A DNA stretch of 64,000 bases, taken from positions 1-64,000 of the forward strand of contig NZ_JAAMPF010000029.1 of NCBI RefSeq assembly GCF_011074795.1. The letters are read 5' to 3'. The notes beneath the pieces were generated by a model, which had not been told where the DNA came from, searched no databases, and saw only the letters and a list, made by a program, of their open reading frames with translations. Numbering within the stretch: the stretch's first letter is position 1; the number at the start of each line of letters is the position of its first letter. Source of the stretch: Marinobacter salicampi (GTDB taxonomy: Bacteria; Pseudomonadota; Gammaproteobacteria; Pseudomonadales; Oleiphilaceae). Positions 28,456 through 38,417 of the stretch are shown in pieces. The position numbers and the translations under genes were made by a program.

Positions 28456-28643
28456 CAACGCTTTTGTCGCTAGCGTATGCAGAGCAAGGCGTATAAGTGA
28501 AATCATAAGTGGCAAATCATATGCTTGATCTTTACACCATAGGCGTCGGATGGTAAATCTGTAATAAATCAAGTCTGTCGTTTCGCGGTGTTCTCAGACA
28601 CCTAGGAGGTAGTCGACGTCAAACCCAGGCAAAGGAAGGGTCC

Positions 28644-29903
28644 ATGACCGCAAGGAAGAGGTTCGTAAGCCGTCTTACTCGTCAAACACTCGCACTGGTA
28701 CTTGCTGGAGGCAGGGGCAGCCGCCTCCATGACCTCACCCGATGGCGTGCAAAACCAGCGGTGCCTTTTGGCGGCAAATTCCGGATAATCGATTTCCCGC
28801 TTTCAAATTGCATCAATTCGGGGATAAGCCGGGTGGGGGTTATAACCCAGTACAAGGCTCATTCACTGATTCGCCATATCCAGAGGGGCTGGGGTTCGTT
28901 TCGCGGCGAAATGGACGAATTTGTGGAACTGCTGCCGGCCCAGCAACGGATAGAAACCTCCTGGTATGAGGGCACTGCGGATGCAGTCATGCAGAACCTC
29001 GACATCATCAAGAGCCACAATCCGGAGTATGTGCTTGTGCTGGCGGGTGACCATGTCTACAAAATGGACTACGGCACCATGCTCGCAGCCCATGTGGAGG
29101 AAGAGGCGGATGTAACCGTTGGTTGTGTCGAGGTCCCGGTAGAGGAAGCGTCAGCCTTTGGCGTGATGTCAGTGGACAGTTCCTACCGTGTTACGGAGTT
29201 CCTTGAGAAACCTGAAAATCCGAAAGAACTCCCTGACAAGCCCGGCCGGGTCCTGGCCTCCATGGGTATTTACGTCTTCAGTACCAAAGTGCTATTCGGG
29301 GAACTGGAGCGCGACCATAAGCTGAATAGCTCCCACGACTTCGGTAAAGACATTATTCCTTCCATTATCGGCAGGCTCAGGGTCGTCGCCTTCCCCTTTC
29401 TCGACCCGGTTCGGGAAACCGGCGCATACTGGCGGGATGTGGGCACGGTCGATGCGCTCTGGCAGGCAAACCTGGAACTCATCGGTGTCAGTCCCGAGCT
29501 GAACCTTTACGATCCGAAGTGGCCGATATGGACCTATCAGGAACAGCTGCCTCCGGCAAAATTCGTATTTGATGAAGACGGGCGACGGGGAATGGCGGTT
29601 GACTCCATGGTGGCGGGAGGCTGCATTGTGTCCGGAGCGACCGTGAGAAATTCCGTCCTGTTTTCCCAGGTATTTGTGCATTCCTTCAGCGAAGTCAATG
29701 ATTCTGTGATTTTTCCTGACGTGGATATCGGCAGGAATTGCCAGATTCGCAGGGCGGTTATAGACCGTGGCTGCAGAATTCCGGAGGGTAGCCGGATAGG
29801 CATCAACCTGGAAGAGGACCATCAACGGTTCTACGTCAGCCCGAAGGGAATCGTCATGGTTACACCGGAGATGCTGAACCAGGATTACCCCCACGGCCTG
29901 TAA
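28644..29903 (+). CDS. glgC: Glucose-1-phosphate adenylyltransferase (ADP-glucose pyrophosphorylase)
   Basis: GlgC makes ADP-glucose from ATP and glucose-1-phosphate, usually the committed step of glycogen synthesis. The 419 residues have the nucleotidyltransferase motif [13 protein letters not shown], the substrate segment [39 protein letters not shown], and a C-terminal left-handed beta-helix ([20 protein letters not shown]). AAAGGAAGG precedes the ATG. A 188-base gap after glgB suggests its own promoter; nothing else is recognised there. No glgA follows, so the ADP-glucose user lies elsewhere, or a GlgM-like enzyme makes maltose-1-phosphate from it. It converges with treZ-treY with only 20 bases between, and no terminator hairpin is evident. 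Confidence 0.96.
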   Translation: MTARKRFVSRLTRQTLALVLAGGRGSRLHDLTRWRAKPAVPFGGKFRIIDFPLSNCINSGISRVGVITQYKAHSLIRHIQRGWGSFRGEMDEFVELLPAQQRIETSWYEGTADAVMQNLDIIKSHNPEYVLVLAGDHVYKMDYGTMLAAHVEEEADVTVGCVEVPVEEASAFGVMSVDSSYRVTEFLEKPENPKELPDKPGRVLASMGIYVFSTKVLFGELERDHKLNSSHDFGKDIIPSIIGRLRVVAFPFLDPVRETGAYWRDVGTVDALWQANLELIGVSPELNLYDPKWPIWTYQEQLPPAKFVFDEDGRRGMAVDSMVAGGCIVSGATVRNSVLFSQVFVHSFSEVNDSVIFPDVDIGRNCQIRRAVIDRGCRIPEGSRIGINLEEDHQRFYVSPKGIVMVTPEMLNQDYPHGL

Positions 29904-29923
29904 GGGCGGCTGAAAAGACTACT

Positions 29924-32900
29924 TCAAGACCCCGGCGCGGAAACCAGCAACGCCACCGGAAACTCGGCGAACAGCTGCTTCGCTGCCAGGCATCGGCCCT
30001 GCTCGAGCGAGCTGGCATTTATTAACTCCCGGGTCAGGTGACTGCAGTAGTCACGGTTGGCCAGGTGTTCAGGCAACTCGATGCGGGCGTCCCCCCAGTC
30101 CAGCTGGCTCACAAGATGGCCGGAGCCATCGGCCGCGGCTACCGGTAGACGCCCGAGCAATCTTGGCACCACCACGATGAGCGTTTTGCCCTCGTGTTCC
30201 CGGGCAAACGCGAACAGGTTGTCCGCATATTCGCCCCTGGTCTGCAAAGCAATGTAGCCACCTTGGCTGAACAGGTGGGGATATTCCCGACGTAGGGACA
30301 GACACTTCCAGGTGAGAAAACATTTTATTCGGCCGTCCAACATGTCCTCGATCAGCGAGGAAAGCGCAAAACGCTCAATGGAGTCCCCACCAAACTGCGC
30401 TTTCAAGTCATGCAGTATTTCCCTGCGCCGGTCGTAGTTCACCGCACGGCGATTATCCGGGTCCACCAGGCTGAAATTCCAGAGTTCGTCCCCCTGATAG
30501 GTGTCGGGCATGCCGGGCGCTGTCAGCTTGAGCAGGACCTGGGCAAGGCTGACGTACATTCCCATCCGACTGATGGTTTCCTGAAAGCCGGTGAAGTCCT
30601 CCAGAAACCCGGCGTTGTCAGACTGCAGCACAGCGTCGACAAATCCCGACAGGCTCTCCTCATAACCCGCGTTACTGTTGATCCAGGAGGTGTACTGCTT
30701 GGCTTCCTTGACCGCCTTGAGCATGTAATCCCGAATGCGCGACCTGAACGCCTCTAAATCGATGTCGTCCATCGGCTCCAGGGGCCAGGCCCCGATCAGG
30801 GTCTGATACAGCAGGTATTCAGCGTTCTTGTCGGGCCATGCTCTGCCACTGGCCTGGGTTTTGTAGCGGGCATTGAGGGCAGTCCAGTGGTTGACCTTTT
30901 CCCGCCACTGGTCCGGCAGTTCGGAAAGTATCCCGATTCGGGCACGGGTATCGGCGGACCGCTTGGAATCGTGGGTGGAGGTGTCGATCATGCTATGAGG
31001 CCAGTTGGCCTGGCGCTCGAGGTTGGCCTGATGAAAGGACGAAGCACTGATTCCGAAGATGCCCGGTTCGGCCCCGACCTCGTTAAGCGCGACCAGCCGA
31101 TGGTAGACGTACAGCGCGGTGTCTTCCAGGCCCTTGGCCATGACCGGGGAGGTATACTGCTGGAAGCCCATAGAGAACCGGATCAGCTGTTGGCGCAGGG
31201 TTTCCGGCTGGCCTTCGCCGATTTCCAGTAGCAGAGCGTCCCGGATGAAACGGAATGCCGTGATATCCGCCGCCTGGCTTCTTGCCACGGCATCCCGGAT
31301 TGCCCGGTCTACCTGGTACCGATCCTCATCAGTAACGCCGCGCTCAGTAATATAGGTACGATAGACCGGGAAACAGGCGACCACTTCGGTAAGAGCCTGC
31401 CTCAGACCGTTCAGGGTGAAGTCCCGGGTGTGTGGGTCGGCGTCCGCAATGCGGGCAAGCTGATTGGCAAGCACGGCCATCCCGCTGGCAAGCGACGTCT
31501 GGACAATCAGTTTTTTTGAGCGATAACAGAGGTCGTCAAATTCCATTCTGTGGCCCACAAAGGCCTCATAGATTTCCTGCATTTCATCTGCACTGGCCGG
31601 ATCAATAAAGAGGCTGGTGCAATCGGCAGCAAACTCATAGCCCGTCGTGCCGTGAACAGGCCAGTCCCGCCGCAGCCGTTCGCCCTCGCAGAGAATCTTT
31701 TCGGCAATTAGGTAGACTGGTCTGGGGCCCTGCAGGCGATGGAAATACTGCGCCGGGTCGTAGAGTCCGTCCGGATGGTCTATCCGCAGGCCCTGGACCT
31801 TGCCTTGCCGGATAAGGTCGAATGCAAAGCCATGGGTTTTTTCGAAAACCTCGGTATCTTCCTGTCGCAGGCAGGCAAGTTCATTGATATCGAAAAACCG
31901 GCGGTAGTTGATTTCATCAGCGGCTACCCGCCAGTAGGCCAGCCGATAGGCCTGGGCCTCAAGCAGCTCATGCATCGGGCTGCTGATCTCCTTGCCCAGT
32001 GCTTCGGAATTGTTGATCTCCCGGACGACGCTCGCCAGGTGATGCTGTAGGGCAGGGCTATTCTCATGGAGAGCTTTGAGCCGCTGTTTAAGGAGTTCCT
32101 TATCCCGATTGCGTGCAGTCAGTTCCTGTTTAAGAACGCAGCTGCGGGGCGGCAGGTTCTCAAACGCCGTGACAAGGCTCTGGAATTCCATCAGCGCAAC
32201 CTCATCATCCGCAAAACGCTCTTTTAAACTGTCCGGCTGCCGTTTGAGAATCAGCGCGTACTGGTGCGGATCAATCGGGAAGTGATGCTCATAATACTGT
32301 ACCGAGAACGTGCCTCGGTGCGGGTCAAAAACAAGTTTCAGCTGTTTCTGGTCAAGCACATCACCGTAATGGTCACCGAGTACAGGAATCAGTACCTGGT
32401 TATTCATCCCCCGGCGCAGGGGTGTCCAGTCGATGTCGAAAAAATTCGCAAACCTGGAGGCTGGACCATTCTCCAGAACATCCAGCCACCAGAGGTTGTC
32501 GTCTCCCATGACCCCCATGTGGTTGGGGACCATGTCGAGGATATGCCCCATGTCCCGCTCATTGAGTTTTGCGGCGAAGTCATCGAGGTCGGCCTGGCTG
32601 CCAATCTCGGGATTGAGAGTGCCATGATCAACGATGTCATAGCCGTGGCTGCTGCCCGACCGGGCCTTCAGGTAAGGCGAGCAATAACAGTGACTGATGC
32701 CCAGGTCATGGAGATAGGGGATCAGCTTGCCAGCATCGCGGAGGGTGAAGTTCCTGTTGAGCTGGAGTCGATAGGTGGCAGTCGGAATGGCTTTCGTGTC
32801 ATCGGCCGAGGCGAGAAAAACGGCGACCGACCAGGGCAGAAGATGTCCAGATGCCAGTGCATCCGGAAGATCGTCAGGAAAGAAATACAGCGTGTCCCCG

Positions 32901-34657
32901 GAGTCTGGTCCGACGTCCGGAATTGCACAGGAATCGGGTCCAAGATTGATTAGCATGGTGAGCCTGGCGCCACTCTTTAACTGCCAGACTACCTCCAGTG
33001 CGGTGTCACCACACTCGTGGAACGTCCCCGCGCCGGGGAGCGGCCGGTGGTCCGTTTCGCCATAGAGTTTCCGGCGTAAGGCCAGCAGCTCTGTAAAGTG
33101 GCGGTGGCGGTCGGCGTGGTAAGGCGAATCGAGGCAATCCCACTTCAGTTTGCTCTGGACGAAGGTCTGTTCGGAATTCGGATCGGGAATCCGGTCTTTT
33201 GTGCCTGCTTCCGAAAAGTCCGAAAAATGGGAAAATTCTGACTGTCGCCCTGAGGTTACGGCTTCAGCGAGCTCACCGGAAAAGTCGCAAAAAAACTGAA
33301 AGGGAGTGGTCGCCCCGAATTCTTCACCCATAAACAGCAAGGGAGGCTGGGGAGCCAGCAGGCGCACAACAGCGGCAGCAGCGATGGCGGCTGGCGGGGC
33401 AAGGGTGTCAATCCGCTCCCCGAAAGCGCGATTGCCCACCTGATCGTGATTCTGCAGAAAGGAAACAAAGGCCTCAGGGGGAAGCTCCGTGCTCCGCTCA
33501 CCCCGGTGAGCATTTGCCCTGTAGGGAGAGGGCTCACCCTGGTAAGCAAAGCCTTCTGCAAGGCAGCGGCCCAGGAACCAGTTCGGACGCCTGGCATAGT
33601 CAGCGTAGTAACCATCGCTCTCACCCGTGAGCATCAGGTGCAGGCAGTGGTGGATGTCATCATTCCACTGGGCGGTATAGAAGCGGGGTGAAAGCTCCGG
33701 TGTACGGGCCAGATAACCTGCCGAGTTGTGGTCGTTCTCAAGCACCAGGTGGATTTGACGATCACGGCCCGGGCCTTCCTGGACACGGCTGGCAAGCTCC
33801 TCAAGGAAGGACGGGCTTGCGTCGTCATGGATGGCGTGAACGGCATCCAGCCTGAGGCCATCGAGGTGGTACTCCTCCAGCCAGTAAAGGGCGCTATGGA
33901 TGAAAAAATCCCGGACTGTCTGGCTGTTTTTACCGTCGAAATTGATCGCCGCGCCCCAGGGAGTCTGATGGCGTTCGGTAAAGAAATCAGGTGCATAGAG
34001 GTGCAGGTAGTTGCCGTCGGGACCGAAATGATTGTAGACCACATCCAGAAACACCATGATCTCGCGCTCGTGCGCGGCCTGGATCAGGCTTTTCAACTGC
34101 TCAGGGCGACCATACGTATGGTCTGGGGCAAACGGTAGAACGCCGTCGTAGCCCCAGTTCCGGCCTCCCGGAAAGTCCGACAGGGGCATAAGTTCAATGG
34201 CGGTAACACCAAGCTCCGCCAGGTAATCCAGCCTTTCCTCAATGCCCTGGTAATTGCCACCTGTGCTGAAGGTACCGGCATGCAACTCGTAGATCACCGC
34301 TTCATGCCAGGGTCGGCCGCGCCACTCACTGTCGCGCCAGGCAAAGGTTGAGGGGTCGACAACCTCACTCGGCCCATGGACATCCTCGGGCTGAAAGCGT
34401 GAGGCTGGATCTGGCACGCACTCAGTTCCCCCGATGCGGTAGCTGTAAAGGGAGCCGGCCCCGGCGCGCTCGGTTTCAAGGCTGAACCAGCCTTCTTCCG
34501 CGGGCTCCATTGGCAAATAGGTCCTGTCTTTGCCCCTGTTTTCGCCTTCGTACAGGCAGACTTCGACTTCTGAGGCAGCGGGCGCCCAGAATCCAAAATG
34601 CACCTTGCCATCCGGCTGTACCCGGGCACCAAACGGCATCTCGTGATAGCGTTTCAC
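29924..34657 (-). CDS. treZY: TreZ-TreY fusion: maltooligosyltrehalose trehalohydrolase and synthase
   Basis: A single 1577-residue chain carries both steps of starch-to-trehalose conversion. Residues 1 to about 610 are TreZ, which releases trehalose: CBM48 segment VHFGFWAPAASEVEV, nucleophile in GLRLDAVHAIHDD (Asp271), acid in LVLENDHN (Glu307), and FLQNHDQVGN. From about 620 on is TreY, which makes the terminal alpha,alpha-1,1 bond: PTATYRLQLNRNFTL, GLRIDHPDGLYDP (Asp960), LIAEKIL (Glu986). The junction runs straight from the TreZ beta domain into TreY with almost no linker. A GTG at 34657 overlaps the glgX stop as GTGA and has GAGGGAGA upstream, so it is preferred over the ATG at 34711. 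In pseudomonads these are separate genes. Confidence 0.93.
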   Translation of the reverse strand: MKRYHEMPFGARVQPDGKVHFGFWAPAASEVEVCLYEGENRGKDRTYLPMEPAEEGWFSLETERAGAGSLYSYRIGGTECVPDPASRFQPEDVHGPSEVVDPSTFAWRDSEWRGRPWHEAVIYELHAGTFSTGGNYQGIEERLDYLAELGVTAIELMPLSDFPGGRNWGYDGVLPFAPDHTYGRPEQLKSLIQAAHEREIMVFLDVVYNHFGPDGNYLHLYAPDFFTERHQTPWGAAINFDGKNSQTVRDFFIHSALYWLEEYHLDGLRLDAVHAIHDDASPSFLEELASRVQEGPGRDRQIHLVLENDHNSAGYLARTPELSPRFYTAQWNDDIHHCLHLMLTGESDGYYADYARRPNWFLGRCLAEGFAYQGEPSPYRANAHRGERSTELPPEAFVSFLQNHDQVGNRAFGERIDTLAPPAAIAAAAVVRLLAPQPPLLFMGEEFGATTPFQFFCDFSGELAEAVTSGRQSEFSHFSDFSEAGTKDRIPDPNSEQTFVQSKLKWDCLDSPYHADRHRHFTELLALRRKLYGETDHRPLPGAGTFHECGDTALEVVWQLKSGARLTMLINLGPDSCAIPDVGPDSGDTLYFFPDDLPDALASGHLLPWSVAVFLASADDTKAIPTATYRLQLNRNFTLRDAGKLIPYLHDLGISHCYCSPYLKARSGSSHGYDIVDHGTLNPEIGSQADLDDFAAKLNERDMGHILDMVPNHMGVMGDDNLWWLDVLENGPASRFANFFDIDWTPLRRGMNNQVLIPVLGDHYGDVLDQKQLKLVFDPHRGTFSVQYYEHHFPIDPHQYALILKRQPDSLKERFADDEVALMEFQSLVTAFENLPPRSCVLKQELTARNRDKELLKQRLKALHENSPALQHHLASVVREINNSEALGKEISSPMHELLEAQAYRLAYWRVAADEINYRRFFDINELACLRQEDTEVFEKTHGFAFDLIRQGKVQGLRIDHPDGLYDPAQYFHRLQGPRPVYLIAEKILCEGERLRRDWPVHGTTGYEFAADCTSLFIDPASADEMQEIYEAFVGHRMEFDDLCYRSKKLIVQTSLASGMAVLANQLARIADADPHTRDFTLNGLRQALTEVVACFPVYRTYITERGVTDEDRYQVDRAIRDAVARSQAADITAFRFIRDALLLEIGEGQPETLRQQLIRFSMGFQQYTSPVMAKGLEDTALYVYHRLVALNEVGAEPGIFGISASSFHQANLERQANWPHSMIDTSTHDSKRSADTRARIGILSELPDQWREKVNHWTALNARYKTQASGRAWPDKNAEYLLYQTLIGAWPLEPMDDIDLEAFRSRIRDYMLKAVKEAKQYTSWINSNAGYEESLSGFVDAVLQSDNAGFLEDFTGFQETISRMGMYVSLAQVLLKLTAPGMPDTYQGDELWNFSLVDPDNRRAVNYDRRREILHDLKAQFGGDSIERFALSSLIEDMLDGRIKCFLTWKCLSLRREYPHLFSQGGYIALQTRGEYADNLFAFAREHEGKTLIVVVPRLLGRLPVAAADGSGHLVSQLDWGDARIELPEHLANRDYCSHLTRELINASSLEQGRCLAAKQLFAEFPVALLVSAPGS

Positions 34658-36804
34658 GATCTCTCCCTCTGGTGTTGGAACAGCATCAGCGAATGTCCCC
34701 CGACGGCACATTCGGAGCCTGGCTGCCAGCGCTCGGAAGACGCAGGAATGTCGGGGATGAAGGTGTTGATCAAAAGGTTCCAGGACTCTATGCCGGCGAT
34801 ATCTGGAATCGTGAATGGTACATCGTCATGATGGGCATTCAGGAACAGCAGGAAGTCGTCGTCTTCCAGGCGTTCTCCCTGCCTGTCTACGTCCGGCAAT
34901 CCCAAGCCGGTTATTAGCACACCCAGAGCGCGGGCAAAGGTTGTGTCCCATTCCTCCTTGGTCATTTCGAGACCGTCGGGGTTGAGCCAGTAAATATCCC
35001 TGGTCTCGGAACCGTTGACTGGCTGACCGCGATAAAAATGACCACGCCGGAAGGCAGGGTGGGACTGGCGGATCCGGATCAGCTGACGGGTAAACTCCAG
35101 GAGTTGTTCATCTTCCTGGCTCAGCTCCCAGTTCAGCCAGCTTATCTCGTTATCCTGACAGTAGGCGTTGCTGTCTCCCTGCTGGGTGCGGCCGCATTCG
35201 TCGCCGGCCAGCAGCATGGGAACACCCGCCGAAAGAAAAAGCGTGGCGAGCAGGTTACGTTTCTGGCGCTCCCGCAGTGCCAGAACTTGCGGGTCATCAC
35301 AAGGCCCCTCCGCCCCGCAGTTCCAGCTCCGTTTTTCATCTTCGTCATCATCGTTTTCTTCGTTCGGTTGATCCTCCTCCTGGGCTGGAACTTGCTCTAT
35401 GGTGTAGCTGACGAGATCGTGAAGTGTAAAACCATCGTGAGCCGTAACGAAGTTGATGCTGGAGCAGGGGCTACGGCCGTTTGAGTAGAAAAGATCGGCC
35501 GAGCCGGTCAGTCGTGTGGCCAGCTCGGCAATAACATCACCTTCGCCCCGCCAATAGTCACGGACCGTGTCCCGGTATCGATCGTTCCACTCGGTCCAGC
35601 CCGGCGGGAAATTGCCAACCTGGTAGCCACCTTCGCCCAGATCCCAGGGCTCGGCAATCAGCTTTACCCGGGACAGCACCGGGTCCTGCTGGATGATGTC
35701 GAAAAAGGCACCGTACCGGTCGAACTCGTGCTCCTCCCGCCCCAGTGTCGATGTCAGATCAAACCGGAAACCGTCCACGTGCATTTCCTGCACCCAGTAG
35801 CGCAAGCTGTCCATGATCAGTTGCAGGACTTGCGGATGCCCCATGTCGAGCGTGTTCCCGGTGCCGGTGTAATCCATATAATGGCGTTCGTCCTCTGGCA
35901 CCTGCCGGTAATAGGCCTTGTTGTCTATACCGCGAAAACAGATCGTGGGGCCCATATGATTGCCTTCGCCGGTATGGTTGTAGACCACATCAAGAATCAC
36001 TTCGATGCCTGCCCTGTGCAAGGCTTTCACTGCAGCCTTGAACTCGGTGACCGGGTCGCTGCTGGCATATTTGGGCTCAGGCGCAAAAAAGCCAATGCTG
36101 TTGTAGCCCCAGAAATTCGTGAGGCCCTCGTCCTCGAGGTGGCGGTCTTTGACAAAAGCGTGAACGGGCAGCAGTTCCACCGCTGTTACACCGAGCTGTT
36201 TCAGGTAGTCGATGACAGGCTCTGTTCCCAGCGCCGCATAGGTCCCCCTTATGTACTGGGGCAAGTCCGTACGCATTTGGGTAAAGCCCTTGACGTGGAG
36301 CTCGTAGATGATCATCTCCTGCCATGGGGTAGCCGGCGGCATATCGCCTTCCCAGTCGAAGCTTTCGTCAATGACCCGGGAGCGGACCATGCCCTCCGCG
36401 CTGTCCGTTTCGTCAAAAGACAGGTCGTCGTCTTTATCGCCTACGCGGTAGCCAAACAGCGCATCGCTCCACTGAATCTCTCCGAAAACAGCTTTGGTGT
36501 ATGGGTCCAGCAATAGCTTGTTCGGATTGAAACGGTGACCGTCTTCCGGCTCATAGGGGCCATGAACTCGGTAGCCGTAGAGCATCTCGGGCCGGACGTG
36601 GGGCAGGTAAGCATGCCAGACAAGCCCTGTGCGCTCAGGCATGATGATGCGTTCAATTTCATGCTTGCCGGAAGGGTCGAACAGGCAGAGCTCAACCTGT
36701 TCTGCATGTTCAGAAAAAAGGGCAAAATTTACACCGTTTCCATCCCAGGTCGCCCCAAGTGGTTGTGGTTCCCCCGGCCATACGCGTGGCTGCTTTTCAC
36801 TCAT
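34654..36804 (-). CDS. glgX: Glycogen debranching enzyme (isoamylase type)
   Basis: GlgX hydrolyses alpha-1,6 branches, preferring short side chains, and gives TreY linear maltodextrins. The 716 residues have an N-terminal CBM48 module (PLGATWDGNGVNFALFSEHA), the GH13 barrel with VVYNHTGEGN, GFRFDLTSTLG (nucleophile Asp349), LIAEPWDLGEGGYQVG (acid/base Glu385) and FVTAHDGFTLHDLV, and a C-terminal beta domain. An acidic insert QPNEENDDDEDEKRSW replaces the usual loop. The gene ends in a 4-base GTGA overlap with treZ-treY, so debranching and trehalose formation are produced together. Paired inverted repeats lie just upstream of its start. Confidence 0.96.
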   Translation of the reverse strand: MSEKQPRVWPGEPQPLGATWDGNGVNFALFSEHAEQVELCLFDPSGKHEIERIIMPERTGLVWHAYLPHVRPEMLYGYRVHGPYEPEDGHRFNPNKLLLDPYTKAVFGEIQWSDALFGYRVGDKDDDLSFDETDSAEGMVRSRVIDESFDWEGDMPPATPWQEMIIYELHVKGFTQMRTDLPQYIRGTYAALGTEPVIDYLKQLGVTAVELLPVHAFVKDRHLEDEGLTNFWGYNSIGFFAPEPKYASSDPVTEFKAAVKALHRAGIEVILDVVYNHTGEGNHMGPTICFRGIDNKAYYRQVPEDERHYMDYTGTGNTLDMGHPQVLQLIMDSLRYWVQEMHVDGFRFDLTSTLGREEHEFDRYGAFFDIIQQDPVLSRVKLIAEPWDLGEGGYQVGNFPPGWTEWNDRYRDTVRDYWRGEGDVIAELATRLTGSADLFYSNGRSPCSSINFVTAHDGFTLHDLVSYTIEQVPAQEEDQPNEENDDDEDEKRSWNCGAEGPCDDPQVLALRERQKRNLLATLFLSAGVPMLLAGDECGRTQQGDSNAYCQDNEISWLNWELSQEDEQLLEFTRQLIRIRQSHPAFRRGHFYRGQPVNGSETRDIYWLNPDGLEMTKEEWDTTFARALGVLITGLGLPDVDRQGERLEDDDFLLFLNAHHDDVPFTIPDIAGIESWNLLINTFIPDIPASSERWQPGSECAVGGHSLMLFQHQRERS

Positions 36805-36838
36805 TGCTCAGTTCCACCTTTTGTGCAGACAGCCAGCC

Positions 36839-36857
36839 TTTTCAGCTGAGCTGAAAA
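36839..36857. promoter_or_regulatory. Inverted repeat directly upstream of glgX
   Basis: TTTTCAGCT, one base and AGCTGAAAA make perfect 9-bp arms centred about 44 bases before the glgX ATG, in leader or core-promoter position. The near-zero spacer suits a compact dimeric operator better than a hairpin. Confidence 0.45.
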
Positions 36858-36871
36858 AATTCTTGATGACG

Positions 36872-36899
36872 GGTGGCAGACGCGTGACAAACTGCCACC
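36872..36899. promoter_or_regulatory. Second inverted repeat upstream of glgX
   Basis: GGTGGCAG, 12 bases and CTGCCACC form perfect 8-bp arms about 80 bases before glgX. It may be a second operator or a leader hairpin. No T-run follows in either direction. Confidence 0.4.
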
Positions 36900-37565
36900 A
36901 CAAAACCTCCAGACACGGCATGAAAACTAGGCTGAAGCTGGCTCATAGTTTTAATGCCTGAAGACCGGAAACCGCTCACAGGAGCTCTTAAAGAGCGAAT
37001 GCGCTGCTTTCCGGTAATGCCGGAACGACTGAGGTTGCGCTGTTGGCGCGCCTGCCTGGGCAAAGACGAAGGGTCGCCCGATGCTGTTGGCAAACAGAGC
37101 CGAAAAGACGGGCCGGACCGTCGGTCCAACGTTACAACTAGGCAGTTGGCAGTCTTGGCCTGGAGAGCCGGCCGAGGCACCGGTAGGTGCTGTCTGTCTT
37201 CCATGATGCACCCCTGTAGCGCGCGTTCAGTCCCTTAACGGCCTTATTGAAGGGGGCGTGCTTTGGGTGGTCGCCAAGAACACGCATTTGATATGACACT
37301 AGCTTAGCATCCGGTCTCAGACAACCCTTATCAGCGGGTTTCCTATGGGTCCACCTGCCAGCCCAAGTCGCGCTTACGCCGTCCTTTACCACATTCTTGC
37401 GGTGTTTCAAGGTGGGGCGTTGGCAGTCACCAACAGGCAGCTAGGGGAGATGTCGGCGTCAGATGTTGCTGTTTACCTGACCCAGCGACCTGGGAGACAT
37501 TGCGCTGATCGGAAAGGCGTGGGATAGGGTGGTAGGGCGTGCAGGTCCAGCATTTGGACCGATGC

Positions 37566-38417
37566 TCAACTGAACCGGATCTGTAGCAAAAGCCGATCAC
37601 CACTGGTCGGTGGGGATGCCCGGTGATAGCAGGAGGTATCTTCTACGAACCCAGTGCCAGCTGGGCCCTCGATAACCAGCTCGTTCTCCTTGCCGAACTG
37701 GAGGTAGACCTGATCCTCCGAGGCTACGGCGGAACCCCAGAGCATCCTCAGAGGCTTTTCTTTATGGGATCCCCTGACCATGATATGAGCGCCTGAGCTG
37801 CGGACCGTATCGAGCAGGTAAAAACTGGCATAGACGAAATTGTAGCCACCGACATCGTAGTGATAGTCAATCACGTGTTGCAGCATCCGGCGTCTTTCTT
37901 CATCTGTAAAGCTGGACGCAAAGCTCCAGTAAAGCAGAGTCATGATCTTGGTAGGTTCGTAGCCAAGGTATTTTCGGGCGATGCTGCGCAACCCGGGGTC
38001 CTCGGTAACCGACCTGACGGCAGGGCAGCTGAGAGGGTCCTTGATGGCGCCTATGGGTGCTGGGCGTCCATCCGGCCTGAAGCCGCCGACAACTTCTCGG
38101 GCACGAAAGGTGCCACCTTCTGGTTCGTGTCGGGCGAACAGGGCCTCCTCTTTACAGAATCTTACAATCTCATCCACAACGCTATTGGGCAGATTGGCCC
38201 CGATGAACACCGCCTCGCTGCGGATAGCCTGGACAGCGGCGTCGATGTCAAGCCCAACAAAAAGGGTCGCCTCTTCCGTTAGGTCTGATGGCGTTCTCCT
38301 TCGGCTCTGGTGAAATGCTCGAAGCCGGCTATAGATACTTCGTACGAGCTGGAATCGGCCGAGGACGTAATACAGCTCCCCGCCCCGCACAAGCTTCCAC
38401 CCGCGTGTAATGTTCAT
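37566..38417 (-). CDS. Phytanoyl-CoA dioxygenase (PhyH) family oxygenase
   Basis: The product looks like an Fe(II)/2-oxoglutarate-dependent oxygenase of the PhyH family. Of 283 residues, the double-stranded beta-helix core holds the HxD pair in DYHYDVGGYNF (His186, Asp188), the distal His in SCYHRASPP (His265), and a following Arg in LLLQIRFS for 2-oxoglutarate. MVRGSHKEKP is also a typical PhyH-type segment. The N-terminal 60 residues are basic. The ATG at 38417 has GAGG 5 bases upstream; an in-frame GTG at 38423 is possible. It stands alone between long intergenic regions, diverging from the large oxidase gene. The substrate is unknown. Confidence 0.7.
   Translation of the reverse strand: MNITRGWKLVRGGELYYVLGRFQLVRSIYSRLRAFHQSRRRTPSDLTEEATLFVGLDIDAAVQAIRSEAVFIGANLPNSVVDEIVRFCKEEALFARHEPEGGTFRAREVVGGFRPDGRPAPIGAIKDPLSCPAVRSVTEDPGLRSIARKYLGYEPTKIMTLLYWSFASSFTDEERRRMLQHVIDYHYDVGGYNFVYASFYLLDTVRSSGAHIMVRGSHKEKPLRMLWGSAVASEDQVYLQFGKENELVIEGPAGTGFVEDTSCYHRASPPTSGDRLLLQIRFS

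Larger units (their letters stand above)
36805..37565. promoter_or_regulatory. Intergenic region upstream of glgX
   Basis: These 761 bases contain no convincing gene; frames of 60-120 codons on both strands lack ribosome sites and recognisable products. The left end must hold the glgX promoter and contains inverted repeats at 36839-36857 and 36872-36899. Further right is the short palindrome GGACCG-T-CGGTCC at 37115-37127. No RNA family or mobile element was recognised. Confidence 0.45.

Noticed and set aside
34657..34711. Earlier ATG start for the TreZ-TreY fusion at 34711
   Set aside because: It would extend into glgX by 58 bases without a ribosome site, while the GTG in the GTGA overlap has GAGGGAGA at proper spacing.
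36842..37410. Overlapping short frames on both strands upstream of glgX
   Set aside because: No ribosome sites, no known motifs, and basic low-quality compositions; treated as non-coding.
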